Source of the DNA: Candidatus Daviesbacteria bacterium
Lineage (GTDB): Bacteria; Patescibacteriota; Microgenomatia; Daviesbacterales; UBA10151
Length of the DNA: 36,764 nucleotides
Reading direction: 5' to 3'
Assembly (NCBI GenBank): GCA_030646805.1
Contig: JAUSKZ010000001.1
Coordinates: 1-36,764, forward strand
The notes under the pieces are model-generated. The model had not been told where the DNA came from, searched no databases, and worked only from the letters and a program-made list of their open reading frames with translations. Below, in pieces: positions 23,674 through 30,597 of the stretch. Both the position numbers and the translations under genes were made by a program. Each line of letters begins with the position of its first letter. Within the stretch, counting starts at the first letter, position 1.

Positions 23674-24117
23674 TTATTTAGTAGCTTCTACAATAACATC
23701 TTTTTCTTCTTGCGAAAAGTCGATATCTGTATGTTTCCCTTTTTTAACAGATTTTGCAAAAACCCGCGTCCCAGCCCGAGAGTGAAGACTTGTTACAACA
23801 AGACCATCCCCCAAACCATCTAGTAAAGCTAAGCTGAAACTCTGACTACCTCCGGTATCTTGATATGGGTTATAGCGCTTCAGGGCAAACCGTTGCAAGG
23901 CCTTTAGTCTTTGTTCGTCTTGCTTTCTCATTCTTTCAAGTTCCTTTTCCAGCTTAGAAAAGTATCCCGCGAGAGACTGCTCACGACCTTCAGAGCTTGG
24001 AAATAGTCTAGAAATCAGCAGATTATATTTCCAAAACCAAACAGTTAATACTCCAACCCAGACAAAAGTAACAATACCCAAAAACTTCAGAATCGTCCCT
24101 GTCGTATCTGGATACAT
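23674..24117 (-). CDS. DUF4446 membrane protein
   Basis: A 147-residue protein with one N-terminal membrane helix (about 10-29), a charged coiled-coil (LEKELERMRKQDEQRLKALQR) and the DUF4446 core ALKRYNPYQDTGGSQSFSLALLDGLGDGLVVTSLHSR. The family is conserved in Firmicutes, some actinobacteria and CPR; no function is established. It is the first gene of the presumed operon running to secF, with its own consensus-like promoter and a GGAG ribosome site 6 nt before the ATG. Confidence 0.9.
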   Translation of the reverse strand: MYPDTTGTILKFLGIVTFVWVGVLTVWFWKYNLLISRLFPSSEGREQSLAGYFSKLEKELERMRKQDEQRLKALQRFALKRYNPYQDTGGSQSFSLALLDGLGDGLVVTSLHSRAGTRVFAKSVKKGKHTDIDFSQEEKDVIVEATK

Positions 24118-24131
24118 ATGTTACTCCATTT

Positions 24132-24160
24132 ACTATACCTATCCACTCTAAATTTGTCAA
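24132..24160 (-). promoter_or_regulatory. Promoter of the DUF4446-secF operon
   Basis: On the minus strand TTGACA (24160-24155), 17-nt spacer, TATAGT (24137-24132). The short leader contains GGAG before the ATG at 24117. Confidence 0.65.
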
Positions 24161-24210
24161 TTCAAGAAAACAACCGTCAATATAGCAGGTGAGTTGAGGC
24201 TGGAGTAGTA

Positions 24211-24239
24211 TTGACAGGCACAAATATTAGTGTTAGGCT
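24211..24239 (+). promoter_or_regulatory. Promoter of the 24263 gene
   Basis: TTGACA (24211-24216), 17-nt spacer, TAGGCT (24234-24239, weak). It is divergent from the DUF4446 promoter. A start codon at GTG 24230 would lie inside this promoter, so ATG 24263 is preferred. Confidence 0.4.
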
Positions 24240-24262
24240 CAAGAAAGTTCTCTACGTTTAAG

Positions 24263-24508
24263 ATGCCTTACAACATTAAAAAAGATACTAACCAAGACAC
24301 TCGGATCCAAGCCCTTAAACTCCAGCTGTATGGAAAAGACAGCCAGGTGTTTAGATACTCGGCTACATCTAAAGCAAGTTCCGCTAAAATCTCGCTAGAC
24401 AGAGCCTATACGGATTATCCTCAAGTTAAACACGATCTCATAAAAATAATATCTTTGGCCGGAATTATTTTTGTATTACAATTTTTACTGTACTTAAAAG
24501 TTGGGTAA
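24263..24508 (+). CDS. Small membrane protein (81 aa)
   Basis: Unrecognised. After an N-terminal charged region (MPYNIKKDTNQDTRIQALKL) comes a stretch rich in Ser, Thr and Tyr, and one C-terminal membrane helix (about 61-79, IISLAGIIFVLQFLLYL), giving a tail-anchored layout with the N terminus probably in the cytoplasm. The ATG 24263 start is chosen because of the promoter upstream. It lies 29 bp before the zinc-ribbon gene and may be cotranscribed with it, ending at the terminator at 24695. Confidence 0.65.
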   Translation: MPYNIKKDTNQDTRIQALKLQLYGKDSQVFRYSATSKASSAKISLDRAYTDYPQVKHDLIKIISLAGIIFVLQFLLYLKVG

Positions 24509-24537
24509 GGGAAACCTTTGAGAGGAGGTGAGTGATA

Positions 24538-24681
24538 ATGCAAATGTATTGCGTTAAATGCCGCCAAAAAAGAGATGCCAATAACGTTCAGAATGTTACC
24601 ATGAAAAATGGAAAACCAGCAGTTAAAGGTGTTTGTTCAGTTTGTGGTACCGGAATGTACAAGATCGGTGCACAAGCTTAG
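24538..24681 (+). CDS. DUF5679 zinc-ribbon protein (47 aa)
   Basis: A 47-residue protein. Two CxxC knuckles are visible, YCVKCR (4-9) and CSVCG (33-37), enough to bind one zinc. The order of YCVKC, VTMKNGKPAVKG and GVCSVCGTGMYKIG matches the DUF5679 family, which is common in CPR and archaea; it may bind nucleic acid or ribosomes, but no function is known. A strong Shine-Dalgarno, AGAGGAGGTGAGTGATA, precedes the ATG, and a rho-independent terminator follows, so it is probably expressed at a high level. Confidence 0.88.
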   Translation: MQMYCVKCRQKRDANNVQNVTMKNGKPAVKGVCSVCGTGMYKIGAQA

Positions 24682-24694
24682 TTTCTAAGTTTCT

Positions 24695-24731
24695 AAAAAA
24701 CCCTGGAGATAAATCCAGGGTTTTTTCTTTT
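24695..24731. terminator. Bidirectional rho-independent terminator
   Basis: CCCTGGA-GATAAA-TCCAGGG (24701-24720) is flanked by six A upstream and T-rich sequence downstream, so it can end transcription from both the zinc-ribbon gene (+) and the comM operon (-). Confidence 0.9.
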
Positions 24732-24749
24732 TAAAAATCAAATTTAAAG

Positions 24750-25043
24750 TTACAGGGAGCTAATATCTTGATCTATTTGAATAAAATCTTTACTGGGATC
24801 TTCTAAGGTTACTTCATCTAGTTCGGACTCTAAAGAGGTCGGTGGAGGCTCTACTTTTGAAGCCTCCGGAGGTTCTACGTTCTTCTTTTGAGTATAAAAA
24901 TATACTCCAGCAGCAACTATTATACCAACCAATAAAACCCCCAAAAGGACCAACGGGAGGTGTGATTTTGTAGACGCAACCGGAGCAGGAGTTGGTAGTG
25001 GAGGGGTTGGGATTGGAGTAGGTGTTAATAGATTACTGTCCAT
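24750..25043 (-). CDS. Proline-rich single-pass membrane protein (97 aa)
   Basis: Unrecognised. A short Pro/Thr-rich N-terminal segment (LTPTPIPTPPLPTPAP) precedes one membrane helix (about 30-52) and an acidic C-terminal tail. I chose ATG 25043 because GGAG lies 6 nt upstream; an in-frame ATG four codons earlier is possible. The start overlaps the end of the preceding gene. It is the last gene of the comM operon and stops 19 bp before the bidirectional terminator. Confidence 0.65.
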   Translation of the reverse strand: MDSNLLTPTPIPTPPLPTPAPVASTKSHLPLVLLGVLLVGIIVAAGVYFYTQKKNVEPPEASKVEPPPTSLESELDEVTLEDPSKDFIQIDQDISSL

Positions 25044-25722
25044 CTTTTTCTCCATGCAATAAATTTACTGCTTGTATGGCTCCCCTGACTGCGTCATGCG
25101 CTGCTTTGACTATTTGATGAGTATTTTTTAGATCAGTCCCTAGCTTATCTCTTACAACCTTAACCTCCGCCCGGACTCCACTTTCACTACTAATACTAAC
25201 TGTATAATCTTTATTGCCTTGCTCCAGCGCAGCTACCCGCGCTTGATCGATGGAGATTTTCGCTTGGGCAATTGCCCCCCTAGCCGAAGACCCATCCTTG
25301 CCTGCCGTTTCTGCCTTATCTACCCTCTCTTCGACTCTTGTTAAGATGCTCTCAACTTTTTCTAAATGCTTAAGCATAGCCTCCGTCCGGTTGGTATTTA
25401 CGGTATTTAACATCTCGTCTACTCTTTCGATAATTTGGGCTTTCTTTTGATCCTTATGAGTTTTAAGTCTGGCTGAAAGAGCACTTTTTAGCTTATCTCT
25501 TTGTAGTTTAATAACTCCTTCCCTTGAGGCGACTTTTTCCTTTCTTTCCAAGGTCTTTGCAGAAACAGAAGCACTTTTTAGTTGGCGATCTTTTAGATTA
25601 CTTGATGGAGTAGCGTTTTCAGCCAAAGTTGCAGCTGGAGCTAGTAAAAATAGAACTAGTATTAGACTGGGCAGAGTAACTCTCACAAGTCTTATCAAAC
25701 CATAATTTGAGACTACTGTCAA
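25033..25722 (-). CDS. Secreted coiled-coil protein (229 aa)
   Basis: Unrecognised. A signal peptide (about 8-35, VTLPSLILVLFLLAPAATLA followed by EN) predicts export. The rest is highly helical and charged, with long coiled-coil stretches at about 45-155, then a short beta-like segment KDYTVSISSESGVRAEVKV and a final helix. The listed start is TTG 25722, one base after the previous stop; other in-frame TTG and GTG codons follow, so the exact start is open. Export and operon position after comM suggest a surface or pilus-related role, without proof. Confidence 0.65.
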   Translation of the reverse strand: MTVVSNYGLIRLVRVTLPSLILVLFLLAPAATLAENATPSSNLKDRQLKSASVSAKTLERKEKVASREGVIKLQRDKLKSALSARLKTHKDQKKAQIIERVDEMLNTVNTNRTEAMLKHLEKVESILTRVEERVDKAETAGKDGSSARGAIAQAKISIDQARVAALEQGNKDYTVSISSESGVRAEVKVVRDKLGTDLKNTHQIVKAAHDAVRGAIQAVNLLHGEKDGQ

Positions 25723-25723
25723 C

Positions 25724-25984
25724 TTAAAAACCGAGACTTTTTTCTAAATTATTAAAGTCAGGAGTAAAGTCTCGTGGTTTAACTTTTTGAAGCTCCTCAG
25801 ATAAATTAGAGCTTTGGTTAAATTGTGGTAAGTTAGGCGAAGGAGTCGGTAATTCCTTTGGCGTAACTAAGTTTGCAGCTGATGGATCTTTTATCTCGCT
25901 AGGTTTATTTTGGCTCTTAAAAATCAAAAAGCCAATGAGTATAATACTCACAGAAATAATAATAGCTACTCGTTTAAAACTCAT
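25724..25984 (-). CDS. Single-pass membrane protein (86 aa)
   Basis: Unrecognised 86-residue protein with one N-terminal membrane segment (about 5-23) and an extracytoplasmic tail rich in Pro, Asn and Ser. Its start overlaps the preceding gene by 11 bp and its stop is one base from the next start, so all are translated together. Possibly an anchored component of a surface structure. Confidence 0.6.
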   Translation of the reverse strand: MSFKRVAIIISVSIILIGFLIFKSQNKPSEIKDPSAANLVTPKELPTPSPNLPQFNQSSNLSEELQKVKPRDFTPDFNNLEKSLGF

Positions 25985-26471
25985 TTTTGAGTAACCCTTT
26001 CACAATGCCCTCTGCCTTGAAAACTTTAAGTCGGGCCGAGAAGATTTCCGATTTAAATAAACCGATGGTCGAGGAAGCGTCACTTTTAAAATTTTGTTCG
26101 CCTGTGACTCTTGGAATATAAGTTTTGGCAGCCTGATATGCCACTGCTTCATGGGCAAAGGTTATCCAATACCGGGCATCCTCTATTTGACTTTTATACT
26201 TGCCTTCAGCTCTCACCTCGAATTCATCTAAAATCAGGGCTTGGACCACCATTGCATAATCAAGCTCAGCGGTTAATTTCCTATTTAGGTTCAAAATATC
26301 TTTTTGGAGATTATCCAACTTCATCTTACTCGCATCCGTATAGCTCTCAGTGGATTTTTGATAACTTTCTTTTTGGGCTACTACAATATCCTCCGGAGTA
26401 ACCCTTCCTTCGGCTACCGGGGCAAAACCTAAAAAAATAATTAACCAAATAAGAAATGTAAACTTAATCAT
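25974..26471 (-). CDS. Secreted helical protein (165 aa)
   Basis: Unrecognised. A signal peptide (about 1-22, FLIWLIIFLGFAPVAEG) is followed by a helical mature part with a DUF5667-like feel (long helices, few Cys). ATG 26471 overlaps the comM stop region by 8 bp. Together with the next three genes it forms a chain of exported or membrane proteins after comM. Confidence 0.6.
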   Translation of the reverse strand: MIKFTFLIWLIIFLGFAPVAEGRVTPEDIVVAQKESYQKSTESYTDASKMKLDNLQKDILNLNRKLTAELDYAMVVQALILDEFEVRAEGKYKSQIEDARYWITFAHEAVAYQAAKTYIPRVTGEQNFKSDASSTIGLFKSEIFSARLKVFKAEGIVKGLLKNEF

Positions 26472-27984
26472 AGGTATCCTGAAAACGATAAGTTAAGCTC
26501 TCGCTTAAATGATCCAGTCCTATCTCCTCACTTCCGCCTAAATCGGCAATGGTTCGGGAAAGTTTTAAAATTCGGTGGTAGCTCCTGGCTGATAACCTCA
26601 TTTTAGTAATCGCCGCCTTAAGTAGCAAGACACCCTCTGGGTCTAAACTGCAAAACTTTTTAATTTGTGAATTACTCATCTCTGAATTGGTAAAAATCTC
26701 TGTTCCTTTAAATCTCTCCTGTTGAATTTTTCGAGCCATTTTAACCCTCGACCTAATAGATTTTGAATCTTCACCTTCAATATTACTGGTTAACTTATCA
26801 ACCTCCACCGCCGGCACCTCAAGGTGTATATCCATCCGGTCCAAAAGTGGCCCGGAGACTCGCTTTTTATAACGTAATATTTGTCCTGGCATACAAATAC
26901 AATTTCTATTTAGAGAGCCCAAAAAACCACAAGGACACGGATTTTGGGCTGCCAGTAATATAAATTGACATGGAAATTTTAAAGTTCCCGAGGCCCTTGA
27001 GATCGAAATTACCCGATCTTCCAAAGGCTGACGAAGTGATTCTAAAACCTCCCGCCCGAACTCTGGAAACTCATCCAAAAATAATACTCCTCGGTGAGCC
27101 AGGGTTACCTCACCAGGCCGAATTGTGTTCCCACCACCAATAATACCAACATACGAAGCGGTATGATGCGGGGAACGAAACGGTCTTCTAGTAATGGCTG
27201 AAAGACCGCCTGATAAAAAACCTGAGAGTGAATATATTTTAGTTACCTCCAATACTTCCTCTTCGGTTAGAGGAGGTAAGATGGAAGGAAAACAGCGGGC
27301 CAACAGAGTTTTTCCGGCTCCTGGAGGACCTTTTAAAATAACATTGTGGCCTCCTGAAGCAGCGATTTCCAAAGCCCGTTTGGCTTGTTCTTGACCTTTG
27401 ATATCTTTAAAATCGTATTCATACTCTACATCATCAACCTCAAGCTCCGTCTGAGGTTCGGGAGTTACAAGCTCAAGTCCCATTAAAAATTTTACAGTTT
27501 GAGCTAAATTACTAAAACCATAGACTTCAATTCCACTAACCATCGCAGCCTCAGTAACATTTTGGATTGGCAGAAAAATTCTTTTTAAAGACAAGTCTCT
27601 TGCTAAGATTGCGTGTATCAGCACCCCTGAAACCGGCCTTAAGGTTCCATCTAAAGATAGCTCTCCGATCACCAGCGTGTCTTCTAAGTTGGCCTCAATT
27701 TGGCCAGTAGCTTTTAAAAGCCCGAGAGCGATGGCAAGATCAAACGAAGAGCTGTCTTTTGGTAAATCAGCCGGCGCTAAATTGACAGTGATCCTTTTGG
27801 AAGGAAAATCTGCCCCTGAGTTTCTAATGGCTGACCTGACCCGTTCTTTGGATTCCTCAACAGCCCGATCTCCCAAGCCCACTAAGGTAAAAGAAGGTAA
27901 ACCTTGAGAGGCGATATCAACCTCAACATCAATCGGGATTGAGTTTAACCCTAAAATCGCCCCCGAGGTCAACTTTGTAAACAT
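26464..27984 (-). CDS. comM: ComM/YifB-family Mg-chelatase-like AAA+ ATPase
   Basis: A 506-residue AAA+ protein. It has the N-terminal ChlI-type domain (about 20-170), Walker A GPPGAGKT (219-226), Walker B VLFLDEFPEF, a zinc-finger-like Cys set (CPCGFLG...CICMPGQ) and the C-terminal Mg-chelatase domain. In Vibrio and others ComM is a branch-migration helicase needed to integrate DNA taken up by transformation. Here it heads an operon with four small exported or membrane proteins, which is suggestive because CPR bacteria are thought to take up DNA. It begins 24 bp after the small response-regulator gene. Confidence 0.93.
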   Translation of the reverse strand: MFTKLTSGAILGLNSIPIDVEVDIASQGLPSFTLVGLGDRAVEESKERVRSAIRNSGADFPSKRITVNLAPADLPKDSSSFDLAIALGLLKATGQIEANLEDTLVIGELSLDGTLRPVSGVLIHAILARDLSLKRIFLPIQNVTEAAMVSGIEVYGFSNLAQTVKFLMGLELVTPEPQTELEVDDVEYEYDFKDIKGQEQAKRALEIAASGGHNVILKGPPGAGKTLLARCFPSILPPLTEEEVLEVTKIYSLSGFLSGGLSAITRRPFRSPHHTASYVGIIGGGNTIRPGEVTLAHRGVLFLDEFPEFGREVLESLRQPLEDRVISISRASGTLKFPCQFILLAAQNPCPCGFLGSLNRNCICMPGQILRYKKRVSGPLLDRMDIHLEVPAVEVDKLTSNIEGEDSKSIRSRVKMARKIQQERFKGTEIFTNSEMSNSQIKKFCSLDPEGVLLLKAAITKMRLSARSYHRILKLSRTIADLGGSEEIGLDHLSESLTYRFQDTYD

Positions 27985-28008
27985 TTAATAAAGTATATAA
28001 CAAAAAAA

Positions 28009-28377
28009 CTAAAGAGGACTTGAATATTTATCAACAGTTTTGAGCAGATCGTCCATCTCAAAGGGTTTCGAGAGAAAACCTTGGGCCCCAATCTCAGCAG
28101 CCATTTTTTTTGTTTCATTTAATGCAGATATAATAATGATTGGAATACCTTTTGAGCTATCGCTTTTTTTTAGAACTTTGGTGATCTCTCTTCCGTCAAT
28201 TCCCGGCATCCAGATATCCAAAAGTATTAGATCGGGTTGAAAACTAGCCACCTGTTTTTGAATAGACTTGCCGTTACTTAAAACCTTAACTTGGTAGCTT
28301 TTGGTTTCCAACATTATTTTAATAACCTCGAGGATTCCTTGATCGTCGTCACAAATTAGTATTTTTCGTTTTTTCAT
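28009..28377 (-). CDS. Stand-alone receiver-domain response regulator
   Basis: A single CheY-like receiver of 122 residues: acidic Asp10/Asp11/Asp12, phosphoacceptor Asp54 (LLDIWMPG), Ser in IISA and Lys104 (LSKPF). There is no output domain, so it acts by protein contact or as a phosphorelay step. ATG 28377 is chosen because it directly precedes the receiver and lies 11 bp after the kinase stop; the longer frame to 28599 runs through the kinase gene and is spurious. The PAS kinase immediately upstream is its likely partner. Confidence 0.9.
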   Translation of the reverse strand: MKKRKILICDDDQGILEVIKIMLETKSYQVKVLSNGKSIQKQVASFQPDLILLDIWMPGIDGREITKVLKKSDSSKGIPIIIISALNETKKMAAEIGAQGFLSKPFEMDDLLKTVDKYSSPL

Positions 28378-28387
28378 TTTAGTTTTT

Positions 28388-29494
28388 TTAAAAAGGGATG
28401 GTAAAGAAAAATTTTGAGCCACGGCCCTTCTCGCTCTCCATCCAGATTTTACCGTTGTGCCTCCTGATAATTTCGGCCGAGATATAAAGACCCAAGCCAA
28501 GCCCAGAGAAACTCTGTCGAATTGTGTTTTGAGCCTGAAAAAATCTTTCAAAGACATTGCTTCGATCTTTTTTTGAAATCCCGATCCCAAAATCCTCAAC
28601 CGTCACCAAAGCATCTTCCCCCCGACCTTTAAGTTGGACAACGATTTTATCTCCTTTTGGCGAGTATTTGATCGCATTTGATAATAAATTAACTAAAACC
28701 TGACCGATTTTATATTTATCAGCCAGAATTTCTTTGACAACCTTGCCTCTGATCATTATTTTGTGTTTCTCGGTCGTGTGCTGCATCTCTCCAACTACTT
28801 CGGTAACCAGTTGATTTAGGTTAAATTTTTTTCGTTCTAGCCTTAACTTACCTGACTCAATCTTTGAGACATCTAGAAGGTCAATCACCAGTTTATTCAA
28901 CCGATTAATTTGATCTTCCATCTTTAAAATATATTCAGAATAAACATCTTTCGAGTCACTCAAGTTTGTTTTTAGTATTTGGGTATAGCCTTTGATAACT
29001 GTGAGGGGAGTTTTTAACTCGTGAGAGGCCATACTAATAAATTCATCTTTTCTTCTTTCCAGCTCTTTCTTGGCAGTTATATCTTGGGTAAAACAACGAG
29101 TATGGACAAATTTACCATCCTCCCAGTAAACGTTAGAGCTTATTTGGACATACTTAATAGCGCCATCTTTAGCCCGAAGCCTTACTTCGTAATTACTTAA
29201 GGTTTTATCACTTTTTAAACGAGTCAGAATCTCTTTGATAACCTCTGGGTCGACATAAAATTCTGCCGTATTGTGGCCAATATATTCATCCCGACTATAT
29301 CCTAAAAGCTTGAGTTCAAATTTATTAGCCCAAATAATTGTCCCCTTAGCATCTACCCAATGAAGACCAATTGGAGCATTTTCAAAAAAATTAATTAACT
29401 CCTCTCCTTGGAAGTTAGGTTCCTTGCGATGTTGAACTTTAGAGGAGCCAAGAAAAAAATTTCTTGTTTCGTAATTTCTATATGTAGCAATCAC
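28388..29494 (-). CDS. PAS-domain sensor histidine kinase
   Basis: A 368-residue soluble kinase. A PAS domain with PAC region occupies about 33-145 (ENAPIGLHWVDAKGTIIWAN to TQDITAKKELE), then the H-box SHELKTPLT (His158), N-box NLLSNAIKYSP, G1 DFGIGI and G2 GLGLGLYIS. The PAS signal is unknown. It has a GTG start with no clear Shine-Dalgarno; a TTAACGTTAA palindrome lies 6 bp upstream. It is coupled in an operon with the stand-alone receiver. Confidence 0.92.
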   Translation of the reverse strand: MIATYRNYETRNFFLGSSKVQHRKEPNFQGEELINFFENAPIGLHWVDAKGTIIWANKFELKLLGYSRDEYIGHNTAEFYVDPEVIKEILTRLKSDKTLSNYEVRLRAKDGAIKYVQISSNVYWEDGKFVHTRCFTQDITAKKELERRKDEFISMASHELKTPLTVIKGYTQILKTNLSDSKDVYSEYILKMEDQINRLNKLVIDLLDVSKIESGKLRLERKKFNLNQLVTEVVGEMQHTTEKHKIMIRGKVVKEILADKYKIGQVLVNLLSNAIKYSPKGDKIVVQLKGRGEDALVTVEDFGIGISKKDRSNVFERFFQAQNTIRQSFSGLGLGLYISAEIIRRHNGKIWMESEKGRGSKFFFTIPF

Positions 29495-29568
29495 CTAAAT
29501 TAACGTTAAGTGAGACTCTAAAGATTCAAGTAAGATAATCGCAAGAGAGATGTATGAGTAATATTTTT

Positions 29569-29654
29569 TGCCTAGGAAGCTTATAAGGACTTCGTCATTG
29601 CGACAGTTCCGGTCGATAAGTCGACCGGAATAACTATCTAAAGCCAGATTCTGT
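29569..29654. repeat. rnpB-like direct repeat, copy 1
   Basis: 86 bp running from TGCCTAGGAAGC to GCCAGATTCTGT. Both ends match the 3' end of rnpB at 30598-30627, but here they are split by about 56 bp. The insert contains AAGGAC-TTC-GTC and the 8-bp hairpin CCGGTCGA-TAAG-TCGACCGG. About 88 percent identical to copy 2 by eye. Confidence 0.8.
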
Positions 29655-29707
29655 AGCCACCACAAACCTGGTATGGGTATAATACTTTATCAACATTAGA
29701 GACAATC

Positions 29708-29736
29708 TTGACAGGCATGTATGACTTACGTACAAT
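29708..29736 (+). promoter_or_regulatory. Promoter of the RHH/PIN cassette
   Basis: TTGACA (29708-29713), 17-nt spacer, TACAAT (29731-29736). Predicted +1 is about 29743, two bases before the antitoxin ATG at 29745, so the mRNA is leaderless. Confidence 0.75.
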
Positions 29737-29748
29737 ACTTATACATGC
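29715..29748 (+). promoter_or_regulatory. Inverted-repeat operator of the RHH/PIN cassette
   Basis: GCATGTAT (29715-29722) and ATACATGC (29741-29748) are perfect inverted arms, 18 bp apart, bracketing the -10. RHH antitoxins commonly repress their own promoter through such repeats. The second arm includes the start codon. Confidence 0.6.
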
Positions 29749-29990
29749 AAACATTAAATATTTCTCTACCCACAGAGTTGGTTAAAAGAGTCGATCTCCA
29801 AGCTAAGAAAGAATACAAAAACCGTTCTGAGTTGATGAGAGAGGCTTTAAGACTTTATCTAGTAGATCAAGACGAATGGATGGAGATTTTTAAATCAGGA
29901 GAAGAAGCCATGAAGAAGATGGGCATCAGGAGCGAAGGGGACATTAATGATATAGTTTATGAATTTAGGCACGGCAAAAAGGTCCGCTAG
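29745..29990 (+). CDS. Ribbon-helix-helix antitoxin (CopG-like)
   Basis: An 81-residue protein with an N-terminal RHH fold: the strand TLNISLPTELVKRVD followed by helices KKEYKNRSELMREALRLYL. The remaining helical tail probably binds the toxin. ATG 29745 is chosen over the frame start at 29721, because 29721 lies inside the promoter. It overlaps the PIN gene by 32 bp, a usual toxin-antitoxin arrangement. Role: neutralises the PIN RNase and represses the operon through the inverted repeat around the -10 (inferred). Confidence 0.85.
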   Translation: MQTLNISLPTELVKRVDLQAKKEYKNRSELMREALRLYLVDQDEWMEIFKSGEEAMKKMGIRSEGDINDIVYEFRHGKKVR

Positions 29991-30513
29991 AGTAGTCATT
30001 GACACTAACGTCCTTATTTCCGCTTTAGGGTTTGGAGGCAAACCTCGAGAAATATTAATTCTGGCTACTCTTAGGAAAATCCAAGCGGTCACTTCAGCGG
30101 TACTTCTAGCAGAGCTACAGGAAGTAATTAATAAGAAATTTCCTATATTAGAGCCAAAACTCGACTTAATAGTCAAAAAAATAACCAGGAAGTTTATTCT
30201 CGTCCACCCAAAAACAATTTTAAAGGTGCTGAGAGACGAAGACGATAACAGAGTTTTAGAAGCCTCTTTAACAGGCAAGTGTGACTATATCATCACAGGA
30301 GATGAAGCTCCCGCGGGCTTACGCCCGGGGTATCTTCTCCCCTCAGCTCAATGGGAGCGGAATCCTTCCGAAGCGGAAAACTTTTCGCATTCATCCATGG
30401 GCTTACGCCCAGGGTTTTCTGCGAAGGGGGATAAAGATCTTTTGGATTTAGCCACTTTCAAAGGTATTAAAATCCTTACTCCTAAACAGTTTTTAGAAGA
30501 ATTTTGTGCCTAG
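29959..30513 (+). CDS. PIN-domain RNase toxin with 43-residue inserted segment
   Basis: A PIN-family nuclease of the COG1569 type. The acidic metal-binding residues are visible: Asp15 (VVIDTN), Glu52 (LLAEL), Asp96 in EDDNRVLE, and Asp115 in ITGD. Family members read straight from ITGD into KDLLDL; here residues 116-158 are inserted between them. The insert is encoded by 129 bp of nested palindromes and sits next to an active-site Asp, so the toxin may be weak or dead, or the loop may be tolerated. The stop codon TAG falls inside the CCTAGG of repeat copy 2. The cassette could be a stabilising element or a remnant. Confidence 0.87.
   Translation: MNLGTAKRSARVVIDTNVLISALGFGGKPREILILATLRKIQAVTSAVLLAELQEVINKKFPILEPKLDLIVKKITRKFILVHPKTILKVLRDEDDNRVLEASLTGKCDYIITGDEAPAGLRPGYLLPSAQWERNPSEAENFSHSSMGLRPGFSAKGDKDLLDLATFKGIKILTPKQFLEEFCA
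30304..30432 (+). repeat. In-frame palindromic insertion inside the PIN gene
   Basis: 129 bp with GC-rich hairpins CGGGC-TTAC-GCCCG and TGGGC-TTAC-GCCCA (same loop, a compensatory C-G/T-A change between them), a hairpin TTCCG-AAG-CGGAA, CTCCC...GGGAG, and outer arms GGAGA/TCTCC and TTCGCA/TGCGAA. GGAGAT before the insert and GGGGAT at its end could be a short target duplication. Frame is kept (43 codons). Confidence 0.75.
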
Positions 30514-30591
30514 GAAGCGTGTAAGGACTTCGTCCTTGCGATAGTTCCGATCGATAAATCGATCGTAGTAACTATCTAAAGCCAGATTATT
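30507..30591. repeat. rnpB-like direct repeat, copy 2
   Basis: Runs from TGCCTAGGAAGC to GCCAGATTATTGT and is followed within 10 bp by the real rnpB 3' end. Its hairpin is CGATCGAT-AA-ATCGATCG, where copy 1 has G-C instead of A-T at one stem position. AAGGAC-TTC-GTCCTT is fully paired here. It contains the PIN stop codon. Confidence 0.8.
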
Positions 30592-30597
30592 GTGGAG

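Noticed and set aside
25698-25722. Promoter TTGACA inside the comM operon
   Set aside because: TTGACA overlaps the start of the 229-residue gene, but no -10 at proper spacing matches well; the genes look co-translated.
28378-28599. Extended N terminus of the stand-alone receiver protein
   Set aside because: This part is read from the PAS kinase gene in another frame; the receiver's own ATG at 28377 is well placed.
29569-30591. CRISPR-like repeats
   Set aside because: Only two long repeats, with genes between them and no short spacers; no cas genes.
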